From an uncultured Acidaminococcus sp. (GTDB taxonomy: Bacteria; Bacillota; Negativicutes; Acidaminococcales; Acidaminococcaceae), in NCBI GenBank assembly GCA_900538365.1, contig UPXT01000013.1, positions 1-46,737 on the forward strand: DNA of 46,737 nt. The letters run 5' to 3'. Of this stretch, positions 16,963 through 25,620 are shown in pieces. The position numbers and the translations under genes were made by a program. Position 1 is the stretch's first letter; each line of letters begins with the position of its first letter. Under the pieces are notes generated by a model. That model saw only the letters and a program-made list of their open reading frames with translations, made no database searches and was not told the origin of the DNA.

Positions 16963-19281
16963 TTATGCCTCCAAAGCAAGTTTCGTGACTTGATCCATGT
17001 GATCTACAGGGATGAACTTCATGGATTTCTTAACATGATCAGGCAACTCTTCCAGATCCTGTTCGTTCTGACGAGGCAAGAGAATCGTCTTGATCTGGTA
17101 ACGAGCCGCTGCAAGGACCTTTTCCTTAAGTCCGCCAATGGGTAGGACCTGACCGGTTAGGGTGATTTCACCAGTCATGGCAAGGTCCGCCTTGACCTTT
17201 CGTTTGGTAAGAGCCGATTCCATGGCCGTTGCCATCGTAATGCCTGCAGACGGACCATCTTTCGGGATAGCGCCTTCCGGGACATGGATGTGGATGTCGA
17301 TTTTTTCATTGAAATCCGGTTCAAGGCCCAGCTCCTTGGCCCGGGACCGAATATAGGTAAAAGCAGTCTGGGCTGATTCCTTCATGACATCGCCCAATTG
17401 GCCCGTGAGGACCAGCTTGCCCTTGCCTTCACAGACAACCACCTCAATCTTGAGGAGCTCGCCGCCTACACTTGTCCAAGCAAGACCTGTGCAGACGCCA
17501 ATAGCCGCTTTGGCCTTCATATCACTTTCAAGATAGACAGCAGGTCCTAAAAATTCCTTGAGGTTTGCCACACCGACAGAAACCTTTTCAATCTTTTTCT
17601 CAACAATCCGGCGGGCTGCTTTACGACAGATAGTGGCAATCTTGCGTTCGAGGTTACGGACACCTGCTTCCCGCGTATAGTCTCGGATAATATGCTCCAA
17701 GGTCTTGGGGGACAAAGTGAGGTTCTTAGCAAGAAGCCCACTGAGTTTTCGTTCTTTTGGCAAAAGATGCTGCTGGGCAATCTTGATTTTTTCTTCGTCT
17801 GTATAACTGTCAAGCTGGATGACTTCCAACCGGTCCAAAAGGGCTGGCGGAATTGTCTCGACGGTATTTGCCGTTACAATCCAGAAAACATTCGACATAT
17901 CATAAGCAAACTCAATGTAGTGGTCGCTGAAATGGCTGTTTTGTTCCGGATCAAGGACTTCAAGAAGGGCTGAGGCCGGATCTCCCCGGAAATCCGCTCC
18001 CATCTTATCCACTTCATCCAGGAGGAAGACCGGATTATCGGTCCCGCATTCAATCATACCATGGATCAAACGGCCCGGCAGGGCGCCTACATAGGTTCGG
18101 CGATGACCGCGGATTTCCGCTTCATCCCGGACGCCACCCAGGGAAATGCGGGTAAACTTTCGATTCACAGCACGGGCAATGCTTTGGGCAAGGCTCGTCT
18201 TCCCGACTCCGGGAGGACCCACAAGACAGATAATAGGGCCACGGTTGCTCTTGGTAAGGGCACGGACAGCAAGATAATCCAGGATCCGTTCCTTGACCTT
18301 CTTCAAGCCGTAGTGATCCTTATCAAGGATCTGGGCAGCTTTTTTAATGTCGTAATTATCCTGGGTCATCTTGCCCCAGGGCAGACTCAGACAAGTATCA
18401 AGATAACTGCGGATGACAGCACTTTCAGCCATCATGGGGGGCATCTTGAGAAGCCGATCAAGTTCCTTGTCAAGGGCTTTTTTGACCTCTTCCGGGAGAT
18501 TCGATTTTGCCATCTTTGCCTTGTACTCATCCACTTCGGACTGCTTTTCGTCCCCTTCGTTGAGTTCCTTGCTGATAGCTTTCATCTGTTCTCGCAAATA
18601 ATATTCACGCTGATTCTGTTCGATCTGCTTACGGACCTGCTGGGAAATGTTCTTTTCAAGGGTAACGATTTCCAGTTCCTTACACAGATAGGTATACAAA
18701 AGGTGCAGCCGCTCCTTGACACTGATGGCTTCGAGGAGTTTTTCCTTTTCCGGCACATCAATGGTCAAATAACCGCCAATCATATCGGCGACACGGCCTG
18801 CATCAGGCTGATCCTTGAAGGTCAGCATGACTTCGCTTGTCACTTTCTTACTTGCCAGCACCCATTGTTCAAAAGTCTCTACAAGCATACGCTTCAGGGC
18901 TTCCACTTCATTGCCCCTATTATCCGTATCCTCTTTGACTTCTACATGGGCTTCCAAGTTCATCCCAACTTCATCGATGACAGAGATGACCTCTACACGA
19001 TAAAGTCCTTCTACGAGGATGCGCATCGCGCCGTTTGGCATCTTGAGCATCTGTTTGATTTCTGCAACAACGCCGAACCCATACAAGTCTTGCGCCGTCG
19101 GATCAGCCTCTTCAGCTGCTTTCTGGGTCACCAAAAGAATCCGTTTCGTTGTTGCCATAGCCGTTTCTACAGCCTTGATAGAGCGATCCCGCCCTACGTC
19201 AAGATTGATGATCATCCCTGGAAAGACAATCAAGCCGCGAAGGGCAAGAAGAGGCAATCTCATTGTTTCTACTTCAGACAT
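16963..19281 (-). CDS. lon: ATP-dependent protease Lon (La)
   Basis: AAA+ serine protease degrading misfolded and regulatory proteins. The preferred ATG at 19281 (start MSEVETMRLPLLALRG) gives 772 residues; AAGGATGG lies just upstream, and an in-frame ATG at 19293 forms part of that site. Domains in order: LON substrate-binding N-domain (LPLLALRGLIVFPGM), a coiled middle region, the AAA+ module with Walker A GPPGVGKTS near residue 352 and Walker B FLLDEVDKM, and the protease domain with the Ser-Lys dyad region PKDGPSAGITMA near residue 675. A terminator-like hairpin separates it from clpX, so clpX-lon readthrough may be partial. Confidence 0.97.
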   Translation of the reverse strand: MSEVETMRLPLLALRGLIVFPGMIINLDVGRDRSIKAVETAMATTKRILLVTQKAAEEADPTAQDLYGFGVVAEIKQMLKMPNGAMRILVEGLYRVEVISVIDEVGMNLEAHVEVKEDTDNRGNEVEALKRMLVETFEQWVLASKKVTSEVMLTFKDQPDAGRVADMIGGYLTIDVPEKEKLLEAISVKERLHLLYTYLCKELEIVTLEKNISQQVRKQIEQNQREYYLREQMKAISKELNEGDEKQSEVDEYKAKMAKSNLPEEVKKALDKELDRLLKMPPMMAESAVIRSYLDTCLSLPWGKMTQDNYDIKKAAQILDKDHYGLKKVKERILDYLAVRALTKSNRGPIICLVGPPGVGKTSLAQSIARAVNRKFTRISLGGVRDEAEIRGHRRTYVGALPGRLIHGMIECGTDNPVFLLDEVDKMGADFRGDPASALLEVLDPEQNSHFSDHYIEFAYDMSNVFWIVTANTVETIPPALLDRLEVIQLDSYTDEEKIKIAQQHLLPKERKLSGLLAKNLTLSPKTLEHIIRDYTREAGVRNLERKIATICRKAARRIVEKKIEKVSVGVANLKEFLGPAVYLESDMKAKAAIGVCTGLAWTSVGGELLKIEVVVCEGKGKLVLTGQLGDVMKESAQTAFTYIRSRAKELGLEPDFNEKIDIHIHVPEGAIPKDGPSAGITMATAMESALTKRKVKADLAMTGEITLTGQVLPIGGLKEKVLAAARYQIKTILLPRQNEQDLEELPDHVKKSMKFIPVDHMDQVTKLALEA

Positions 19282-19303
19282 CTGTTTCACCATCCTTATA
19301 GCG

Positions 19304-19331
19304 AAAAAGGGAAAAGGGGACCCCCTTTTCC
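19304..19331 (-). terminator. Possible attenuating terminator between clpX and lon
   Basis: On the minus strand GGAAAAGGG pairs with CCCTTTTCC around a four-base loop, followed by CTTTTT. It fits an intrinsic terminator but lies within an otherwise continuous operon, so partial termination or an RNA processing site are both possible. Confidence 0.5.
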
Positions 19332-19338
19332 TTTTTTC

Positions 19339-20616
19339 CTAGGCATTTTTACGTGCTTTTTTAGTTGCATCAACCTTTTTAAGAACCAGTTCCGGTTCCT
19401 TATGGGCCGTAACGACATCCTTTGTCACGATGCATTTTTCAACGTCATCGCGGCTCGGGACCTCATACATCACATTTTTCATGATGCCTTCAATGATGGC
19501 ACGAAGTCCCCGAGCTCCGGCCTTACGGGCCAAGGCTTCGTGGGCAATGGCCTTCAGGGCATCATCGTCAAAATCCAGCTCGACATGATCCATGGCGAGG
19601 AAGGATTCATATTGTTTAGTCAGGGCGTTCTTCGGTTCCGTCAGGATTTTGACCAAGGCCGCTTCATCAAGCTGGTCCAAGGTGACGACAACGGGAAGAC
19701 GACCGACAAATTCAGGAATCAGGCCATACTTTACAAAATCCTCAGGCAGGACCTTCTTAAAAGGATTGGCCATTTCCTTTTCCTTCTGTGTCTCGATTTC
19801 TGCACCAAAGCCCATGCTTTTCTTCCCCGTGCGGGCATTGATGACGTTTTCGAGGCCAGCAAAGGCACCGCCACATATAAAGAGGATATTGGTCGTATCA
19901 ATTTGAATCAATTCCTGATGTGGATGTTTCCGTCCCCCTTGGGGCGGCACATTAGCAACGGTCCCTTCAAGGATCTTAAGTAGGGCCTGCTGCACACCTT
20001 CCCCCGATACATCACGGGTAATGGACGGATTTTCGGATTTACGGGAAATCTTATCGATTTCATCGATGTAAATGATGCCCCGTTCCGCAAGCGGAATATC
20101 ATAGTCGGCATTTTGGATCAGACGCAACAGGATATTTTCCACGTCTTCCCCAACATAACCAGCTTCCGTCAGGCTCGTTGCATCCGCAATGGCAAACGGC
20201 ACCTGCAGGATCTTAGCTAGGGTTTGTGCAAGGAGGGTTTTCCCGCTTCCTGTCGGTCCCAGCATCAGGATATTGGATTTTTGCAATTCCACATCAGAAT
20301 GATGATCCTGTTCGTAATTGATGCGTTTATAGTGGTTATAGACAGCCACGGACAGAGCCACTTTAGCGTCGTCCTGTCCAATGACATATTCGTCGAGGAT
20401 CTTTTTAATTTCCTTCGGCTTCGGGAGATCGGTAATCTTTTCTCCCGCAGGTTTCTTGAGTTCCTTGTCGAGCATCTCGTTGCACAGGGCAACGCACTCA
20501 TCGCAAATGAAAACATTATGGCCAGCAATCAGTTTCTTGACCTGACTCTGCTTCTTACCGCAAAAAGAGCAGGTATAATCTTGATCGAACGGGCCTTTAC
20601 TATCATCGAATGCCAT
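19339..20616 (-). CDS. clpX: ATP-dependent Clp protease ATP-binding subunit ClpX
   Basis: AAA+ unfoldase that recognises tagged substrates and feeds them to ClpP. The 425-residue protein starts with the zinc-binding domain (CSFCGKK...CDECVALC, about residues 17-43). It then has the ClpX AAA+ core: Walker A GPTGSGKTLLAQ near residue 117, Walker B IIYIDEIDKI near residue 180, and sensor residues in GLIPEFVGRLP. The IGF-type ClpP-docking loop is present as KKSMGFGAEI. GGAGG precedes the ATG. Its direct position after clpP matches the usual Firmicute order. Confidence 0.98.
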   Translation of the reverse strand: MAFDDSKGPFDQDYTCSFCGKKQSQVKKLIAGHNVFICDECVALCNEMLDKELKKPAGEKITDLPKPKEIKKILDEYVIGQDDAKVALSVAVYNHYKRINYEQDHHSDVELQKSNILMLGPTGSGKTLLAQTLAKILQVPFAIADATSLTEAGYVGEDVENILLRLIQNADYDIPLAERGIIYIDEIDKISRKSENPSITRDVSGEGVQQALLKILEGTVANVPPQGGRKHPHQELIQIDTTNILFICGGAFAGLENVINARTGKKSMGFGAEIETQKEKEMANPFKKVLPEDFVKYGLIPEFVGRLPVVVTLDQLDEAALVKILTEPKNALTKQYESFLAMDHVELDFDDDALKAIAHEALARKAGARGLRAIIEGIMKNVMYEVPSRDDVEKCIVTKDVVTAHKEPELVLKKVDATKKARKNA

Positions 20617-20662
20617 CTGACACCCCTCCTTACAATTGGGGCAAGACGGTTCTATCCATCAA

Positions 20663-21253
20663 TCAAGCATGAACCGGAGATGCTACGACCTGATCAATAA
20701 GGCCATAGGACAAGGCCTCATCAGCGGTCAGGTAGTGATCGCGTTCCGTATCCAATTTGATGGTTTCTGGGTCCTTCCCCGTATGGGCTGCTAAAATCTG
20801 GTTCATCTCTTCCCGTACGCGCAGGATCTCCCGGGCATGGATTTCAATATCCGTGGCCTGGCCCTGGGCACCGCCCAATGGCTGATGGATCATGACACGG
20901 GAATGGGGCAGGGCAAACCGTTTGCCCTTGGCTCCGGCTGCCAGGAGGATGGAGGCCATAGAGGCTGCCATGCCGACGCAAATGGTCGAAACATCGGGAC
21001 GGATGTACTGCATGGTGTCATAAATGGCCAGTCCAGCACTCACACTGCCGCCAGGGCTATTGATGTAGAGATGGATATCCTTATCCGGATCTTCCGATTC
21101 GAGAAAGAGGAGCTGGGCCACAATCAGATTGGCCATATGATCTTCAATCTCTCCGGTCACAAAAATGATGCGATCTTTCAGAAGTCGGGAGTAAATATCA
21201 TAACTGCGTTCGCCCTTGCTGGTCTGTTCAACAACAATAGGGACATAACTCAC
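20663..21253 (-). CDS. clpP: ATP-dependent Clp protease proteolytic subunit ClpP
   Basis: Serine peptidase that forms the tetradecameric barrel with ClpX. The GTG at 21253, eight bases after GGAGG, gives 196 residues starting MSYVPIVVEQT, the normal ClpP N-terminus; a GTG three codons earlier abuts the binding site and is less likely. The catalytic Ser lies in GMAASMAS near residue 97, the His in LPHSRVMIHQP near residue 122, and the Asp in TERDHYLTADEA near residue 171. It lies 20 bases behind tig and 46 bases ahead of clpX. Confidence 0.97.
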   Translation of the reverse strand: MSYVPIVVEQTSKGERSYDIYSRLLKDRIIFVTGEIEDHMANLIVAQLLFLESEDPDKDIHLYINSPGGSVSAGLAIYDTMQYIRPDVSTICVGMAASMASILLAAGAKGKRFALPHSRVMIHQPLGGAQGQATDIEIHAREILRVREEMNQILAAHTGKDPETIKLDTERDHYLTADEALSYGLIDQVVASPVHA

Positions 21254-21273
21254 GCGGTCCACCTCCCAGTTGA

Positions 21274-22593
21274 TTATTCTTCAGTCTTTTCTTCTTTTGC
21301 TTCTGCTGCACCTTTGGCAGAGCTGAGTACAAGATCAGCGGCTTTGCGGCGCATGATATTGGAAACGAGCAGGGGCAGGGATCCATTTTCCTTAATGATT
21401 TTCTGGACCTGATGAAGGGTAGCACCCTGTGTATCAGCAATCTTCTGCATTTCCGCCAGCGTTTCTTCTTTCGTTACCTTAAGGTCTTCCTTCTTGGCAA
21501 TGGCGTCAAGAACGAGATCAGCCTTCAGGTTTTCGAGAGCAACCGGTTTTTGTTCATCCCGATAGGTCTTCACATCTTTGCCGAGATACTGAAGGTACAT
21601 CGGAAGGCTCATGTGGTGTGCTTCGAGGTTCATAGTCAGTTCGTCTACCATCTGGTTGGCGCGCTGGGTCACCATAACTTCCGGGACTTCAAAGGAAGCA
21701 TTCTCTACGGCCTTCTTGATGACGTCCCGTTCATAGTTTGCTTGGGCCTGATCTTCTTCAGATTTCTTCAGACGGGCCAGGGTCTTTTCGCGGAATTCGG
21801 CAACCGTCTTGCTGTCGGAGTTTTTCTCGATCAGTTCGTCGGTCACTTCAGGAATTTCACGAACCTTGATATTCTGGACATGGACCTTGAAGACAGCGGC
21901 CTTGCCAGCCAGTTCCTTCGCACCATAATCCTCCGGGAACGTCACATTGACATCGGTGGATTCATCCTTTTTCAGACCAATCATTTGGTCTTCAAAGCCA
22001 GGAATAAAGCTGCCGGAACCGATTTCCAGGGGATAGCCCTTGCCTTCGCCGCCTTCAAACGGTTCACCGTCGATAGTGCCGGCAAAATCAATCGTAGCGA
22101 GGTCTCCCTTTTCCAGTTTACGGTCTTCCGGAGCGTCAACCAATTTAGCAGCCCGTTTCTGCAGGTTGCTGACGGCATCGTCCACATCTTTATCAGTGAT
22201 TTCACGGACAACCTTCTTGACATCGAGGTTCTTGTATTCACCCAGTTCAACTTCCGGACGGAGCGTGACCAAAAGGGTCATTTCCATTTCCTTGCCTTCT
22301 TCCAAGGTGGAATCCTTCAGTTCGGGATCTGCAACAGGAATGAAGTTGTTGTCATCAAGGGCCTTTCTGTAATTATCATTGGCAAGGATCTGGAACGCTT
22401 CTTCCTTGATGGCATCCTTACCGACATGGGCTTCCAGGACCCGGCGAGGAGCCTTTCCTTTTCTAAAGCCAGGAATTGTGACTTGTTTGTTGACACGGGC
22501 AACGGCTCTTTCGAAACCCTTTGCGACTTCTTCAACAGGAATAGTGAATTTCAAAGTTGCTTCGTTACCTTTTCTTTCTACAGAAACGCTCAT
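21274..22593 (-). CDS. tig: Trigger factor, ribosome-associated chaperone
   Basis: Binds nascent chains at the ribosome exit tunnel and has peptidyl-prolyl isomerase activity. The ATG at 22593 gives 439 residues starting MSVSVERKGNE; a GGAGG lies nine bases upstream, and an in-frame ATG at 22611 has no site. The N-terminal ribosome-binding loop is visible as GFRKGKAPR near residue 44. The FKBP-type domain spans about residues 150-245 (IGSGSFIPGFEDQMIG). A long helical C-terminal chaperone domain follows. It heads the tig-clpP-clpX-lon-engB operon behind a good promoter. Confidence 0.97.
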   Translation of the reverse strand: MSVSVERKGNEATLKFTIPVEEVAKGFERAVARVNKQVTIPGFRKGKAPRRVLEAHVGKDAIKEEAFQILANDNYRKALDDNNFIPVADPELKDSTLEEGKEMEMTLLVTLRPEVELGEYKNLDVKKVVREITDKDVDDAVSNLQKRAAKLVDAPEDRKLEKGDLATIDFAGTIDGEPFEGGEGKGYPLEIGSGSFIPGFEDQMIGLKKDESTDVNVTFPEDYGAKELAGKAAVFKVHVQNIKVREIPEVTDELIEKNSDSKTVAEFREKTLARLKKSEEDQAQANYERDVIKKAVENASFEVPEVMVTQRANQMVDELTMNLEAHHMSLPMYLQYLGKDVKTYRDEQKPVALENLKADLVLDAIAKKEDLKVTKEETLAEMQKIADTQGATLHQVQKIIKENGSLPLLVSNIMRRKAADLVLSSAKGAAEAKEEKTEE

Positions 22594-22681
22594 TAAAAAA
22601 ATCCTCCTCACAGGCAGTCAGCTTTGAATTTGGTGGGTTATCTGACATACCATCATTAATTACTTAAAAAATCGCTCATAT

Positions 22682-22710
22682 AGCATACCACAAAAGGTAT
22701 AATTACGCAA
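22682..22710 (-). promoter_or_regulatory. Promoter of the tig-clpPX-lon-engB operon
   Basis: On the minus strand TTGCGT (22705-22710) and TATGCT (22682-22687) are spaced by 17 bases, about 90 bases before the tig start. No heat-shock operator such as a CIRCE inverted repeat was seen. Confidence 0.6.
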
Positions 22711-22732
22711 ATAGTCCCTTGCATTTTGTTTG

Positions 22733-22783
22733 CCCCCAAGCCTGCCCTCATGCGGATTCCTGCATTGTCCCCTTGCTTGGGGG
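22733..22783. other. Nested inverted repeat between divergent promoters
   Basis: Outer arms CCCCCAAGC (22733-22741) and GCTTGGGGG (22775-22783) pair perfectly and enclose a second hairpin, ATGCGG-ATTC-CTGCAT. The two internal loops are purine- or pyrimidine-rich. It lies upstream of the tig promoter and about 240 bases upstream of the symporter's likely -10, so it is not obviously part of either leader. Function unknown. Confidence 0.5.
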
Positions 22784-23091
22784 GAATTCTTCCTGTCGCC
22801 CTAGCTGCCTCAAGAAGCCCTCCTTATCATGCAGAAATTTCCCGTTACCGCCATGGCTTTTCTCGGCGCAAAAAAGACAGTGAATTATCTGATTTTGAAG
22901 AGCAAGACTTTTTCCCTATGCATTGCAGTACAAGATTCCTTTCCATTTTGCTCATTTATGTTCCAAATACAAAATTGTTCCCACTAAATTTCACAAAAAT
23001 GACATGTTTTCAGTCTTTTTATGATACAATAAAGGCAAAGCAATCCACAATTGGAACGGATGTGGATTCAACCCCAAAGGAGGCAATTCAT
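22784..23091 (+). other. Upstream region of the AGCS symporter
   Basis: About 300 bases without a credible gene. The symporter frame stays open upstream to 22726, but there is no ribosome binding site there and the added residues do not look like a protein of this family. A TACAAT at 23025-23030 is a possible -10 without a clear -35. An AAAGGAGG lies just before the true start. No known amino-acid riboswitch was recognised. Confidence 0.5.
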
Positions 23092-24495
23092 ATGTCAGAA
23101 TTTCTACTTGCCCTGGACGATGTCCTCTATTATCCGATCCTCATCATCGTCCTACTCGCCGCCGGTCTTTACTTCACCTTTACGACGGGCTTTGTTCAAT
23201 TTCGCTGGCTCCGCCAAAGCATCCGGGTCATTATGGAAAAACCGGAAAAAGAAGGCTCCATTTCATCCTTCCAGGCCCTCATGGTTTCGACCGCGTCCCG
23301 TGTCGGCACGGGCAATATCATCGGGATTTCAACGGCCCTGTGTCTGGGCGGCTTTGGGTCCGTCTTCTGGATGTGGGCCATTGCCATGATTGGTTCAGCC
23401 ACAGCCTTCATTGAAAGCACCCTGGCCCAGGTCTATAAACGCAAAGATGCCAATGGCGACAGCTATGGCGGCCCGGCCTACTACATTGAAACAGCCCTCC
23501 ACAACAAGACGCTGGCCATTGCTTTTGCCATCGCCCTTATTGTGACCTATGCCGGCGGCTTCAACTTGCTTGCTTCTTACAACCTGCAGTCCACCTTCTC
23601 CGTATATGGCTTCTATGACAAAACCACCACACCTTGGATCATTGGCGGTCTTCTTGCCGTAACGGTTGGTTACTGCGTCATGGGCGGCGGTAAACGTATT
23701 GTTCATGTAACGGGGACCCTTGTTCCGATCATGGGTGTCCTTTATGTCCTGCTTTCCCTTGCCATCATCCTTATGCATCTTGATATGATTCCGAGCGTCT
23801 TAGGCGCAGTCTTTGCCGATGCCTTCAACTTCCAGAAAATCCTGGGCGGCATCAGTGCTTCCTGTCTGATGTTCGGGATAAAGCGCGGACTTTATTCCAA
23901 CGAAGCCGGCGTTGGTTCTGCTCCGAACGCAGCTGCAGCCGCTGACGTTTCCCACCCGGCCCAGCAAGGTCTCGTCCAGATGCTCTCTGTCGTCATCGAC
24001 ACGATTCTCTGCACCTGCACAGCCCTTATCTGCATGTTCTCCGGAATCATCCCGACCAAAGAGATGGCAGGGGCTCCTTATGTACAAGCGGCTACCCAAG
24101 TTGACTTTGGTGCCTTTGGCCCGATCATGATCACCTTTGCCATGGTTCTGTTTGCCTTCACGACCCTTCTGGGCAACCTCTTTTATGTCGACAACTGCCT
24201 GGCTTACCTGAATGGAGGCAAGACCCCTTCCAAATCCACCATGACCATCTACCGCATCATCGCCGTCATCGTCATCTTCGTCGGCGCCGGGATGAGCATG
24301 GACAACGCATGGGCTCTCGCCGATATCACGATGGCCTTTATGTGTTTGACGAACATTCCCTCTATCATGGCCATGAACAAAACGGCTATTGCCGTCATGA
24401 AAGACTATGGCCGTCAGCTTGCAGAAGGCAAAAAACCGGTTTTCAAGGCAAAGAGTATTGGCCTCGACGACTCCAATCTTGACTTCTGGAAATAA
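23092..24495 (+). CDS. Sodium:alanine/glycine symporter (AGCS family)
   Basis: Inner-membrane Na+-coupled amino-acid uptake protein of 467 residues with about ten or eleven membrane helices. Family signatures include FQALMVSTASRVGTGNIIGISTAL near residue 62, ATAFIESTLAQVYK near residue 102, YGGPAYYIE near residue 122, and GIKRGLYSNEAGVGSAPNAAA near residue 262. Substrates of the family are alanine, glycine and similar small amino acids; which one cannot be told from sequence. The start is set by AAAGGAGG eight bases before the ATG. A perfect terminator follows. Confidence 0.95.
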   Translation: MSEFLLALDDVLYYPILIIVLLAAGLYFTFTTGFVQFRWLRQSIRVIMEKPEKEGSISSFQALMVSTASRVGTGNIIGISTALCLGGFGSVFWMWAIAMIGSATAFIESTLAQVYKRKDANGDSYGGPAYYIETALHNKTLAIAFAIALIVTYAGGFNLLASYNLQSTFSVYGFYDKTTTPWIIGGLLAVTVGYCVMGGGKRIVHVTGTLVPIMGVLYVLLSLAIILMHLDMIPSVLGAVFADAFNFQKILGGISASCLMFGIKRGLYSNEAGVGSAPNAAAAADVSHPAQQGLVQMLSVVIDTILCTCTALICMFSGIIPTKEMAGAPYVQAATQVDFGAFGPIMITFAMVLFAFTTLLGNLFYVDNCLAYLNGGKTPSKSTMTIYRIIAVIVIFVGAGMSMDNAWALADITMAFMCLTNIPSIMAMNKTAIAVMKDYGRQLAEGKKPVFKAKSIGLDDSNLDFWK

Positions 24496-24516
24496 GCTCC
24501 TGCATCCGTTCCTTAC

Positions 24517-24544
24517 GAAGCTGCGCTTGCGCAGCTTCTTTTTT
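24517..24544 (+). terminator. Intrinsic terminator after the AGCS symporter
   Basis: A perfect 10-bp stem, GAAGCTGCGC with GCGCAGCTTC, separated by TT and followed by six T residues. The tight loop means the innermost pairs probably open. Confidence 0.92.
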
Positions 24545-24688
24545 CATGGTCACAAAAAATAGATTTCGTTGTTATGGCAACGGACAAGCCTGCTGCCCCA
24601 CCTTACAATAAAGGATGAAAAGAGGGTTGGACAGGCCTTTTATAGAAAGGTCTCCACTCCCACCAGTCATCAGAGGGAGATGTTACTT

Positions 24689-24874
24689 ATGAAATATCAT
24701 GTTAATGACAGCTGTATCGGTTGCGGACTCTGCACGTCCACCTGCCCTGAGGTCTTTTCCATGGGAGATGACAATAAAGCCGTTGCCGCTGAATCCGTTC
24801 CTGCTGGTGCCGAAAGCTCCGCAGAAGATGCCATGAACGGTTGCCCCGTTGCCGCCATTGAGAAAGTGGACTGA
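24689..24874 (+). CDS. Small single-cluster 4Fe-4S ferredoxin
   Basis: A 61-residue electron carrier. The motif CIGCGLCTSTCP (residues 10-21) supplies three Cys plus the fourth-type Cys, and a distant GCPVAAI near residue 54 supplies the last cluster ligand, as in monocluster ferredoxins of Clostridia and Thermotoga. The ATG at 24689 is chosen because GAGGGAG lies about nine bases upstream and the protein then starts with the typical MKYHVNDSCIGCGLC. Its TGA stop shares a base with the next ATG (TGATG), so the DUF488 gene is translationally coupled. An electron-transfer role for the cassette is inferred. Confidence 0.93.
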   Translation: MKYHVNDSCIGCGLCTSTCPEVFSMGDDNKAVAAESVPAGAESSAEDAMNGCPVAAIEKVD

Positions 24875-25239
24875 TGGAATTATGGCTGCGGCGGGTCTAT
24901 GACCGCACAGAGGAAGGCCCAGAAAAGCGGATTCTTGTTGACCGGCTCTGGCCGCGGGGGGTAAAAAAAGAGGCCATTCCGACATGGGCCAAACAAATCG
25001 CACCCTCTCGGGAACTTCACAATTGGTACAAGGAACATGACGGGGATTTTCAGGGATTCAGGGAGCGTTATGAAAAGGAACTGTCTTTGAATCCGGTCTT
25101 CCCGCTTTTCCTTGACTCCCTTGAAGAAGCCCTCAAGAAAGGCCCTGTCGTCTTTCTTTATGCTAAGAAAAGCAAAGAAGAAAACAATGCCGTTGTCCTC
25201 CGGGACTATGTGCTCCGTGCCTTACGAAAGGAGAACTGA
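24874..25239 (+). CDS. DUF488 family protein (YeaO-like)
   Basis: A 121-residue soluble protein with the DUF488 hallmarks: LRRVYDRTEEG near the start, RILVDRLWPRGVKKE near residue 19, and the middle RELHNWYKEHD near residue 46, followed by a C-terminal segment FLYAKKSKEENNAVVLRDY. The family is widespread and structurally uncharacterised as to reaction, with conserved Arg, Trp and His residues suggesting an active site. Here it is fused in translation to a ferredoxin upstream (1-base overlap) and a Cys-rich miniprotein downstream (1-base gap), which hints at a redox or metal-related job; this is inference from context only. Confidence 0.88.
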   Translation: MELWLRRVYDRTEEGPEKRILVDRLWPRGVKKEAIPTWAKQIAPSRELHNWYKEHDGDFQGFRERYEKELSLNPVFPLFLDSLEEALKKGPVVFLYAKKSKEENNAVVLRDYVLRALRKEN

Positions 25240-25240
25240 C

Positions 25241-25408
25241 ATGTGTGACGAAGATATGATCTATGACTGCCCCTGCACGGTGGATTGTCCCCGCCACGGG
25301 CACTGTGTCAGCTGCATCGATCACCATAGAAAATTGGGTTGGCCCCTTGTTGCCTGCATGCAGAAAATGCTCAAGGAACACAAAGCCCAAAAAGCCGCTC
25401 AAAAATAA
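25241..25408 (+). CDS. Cys-rich 55-residue protein, possible metal-binding
   Basis: A short protein carrying Cys and His residues packed as CPCTVDCPRHGHC..C..HH within residues 10-30, plus one more Cys near residue 39. The spacing looks like a small zinc or iron-sulfur knuckle. Similar small Cys-rich proteins with an HG-C-C-HH core are known in anaerobic Firmicutes, but I know of no assigned function. The start is set by an AAAGGAG seven bases before ATG and lies one base after the DUF488 stop, making it the third gene of a compact cassette. Confidence 0.8.
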   Translation: MCDEDMIYDCPCTVDCPRHGHCVSCIDHHRKLGWPLVACMQKMLKEHKAQKAAQK

Positions 25409-25423
25409 GGAAGCCGCATTAAA

Positions 25424-25467
25424 GGCCGCCGAAAGCACAAATCATTGCTCATCGACGGTCTTTTTTT
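25424..25467 (+). terminator. Terminator of the ferredoxin/DUF488 cassette
   Basis: An imperfect stem (GGCCGCCGA with TCGACGGTC, extended by GCA/TGC) is followed by seven or eight T residues, 16 bases after the last stop codon. Confidence 0.7.
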
Positions 25468-25523
25468 GCGGTTTAATTATAAATAATTTATAAATAAAAT
25501 ATTAATATTTTATGAAAATCCTG

Positions 25524-25552
25524 TTGCAAAAATTCTTAAAAACATGTATTTT
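25524..25552 (+). promoter_or_regulatory. Promoter for the unknown membrane protein gene
   Basis: TTGCAA (25524-25529) and TATTTT (25547-25552) with a 17-base spacer, in an AT-rich stretch about 70 bases before the start codon. Confidence 0.5.
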
Positions 25553-25620
25553 TGTAAATTAGATTCATGAGTTAATTTTTCTTTCCAGTTACTCAAAATA
25601 CCAGTAAGAAGGAGCCCGTT

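Noticed and set aside
18061..19983. 640-codon plus-strand frame opposite lon and clpX
   Set aside because: Antisense shadow spanning two well-defined genes; composition (Phe, His, Gln rich) is typical of antisense frames.
22726..23091. 122-codon upstream extension of the AGCS symporter
   Set aside because: No binding site at the upstream ATG; the ATG at 23092 has AAAGGAGG and begins at the family's normal N-terminus.
22711..23091. Glycine riboswitch upstream of the AGCS symporter
   Set aside because: No tandem glycine-aptamer core could be found in either orientation.
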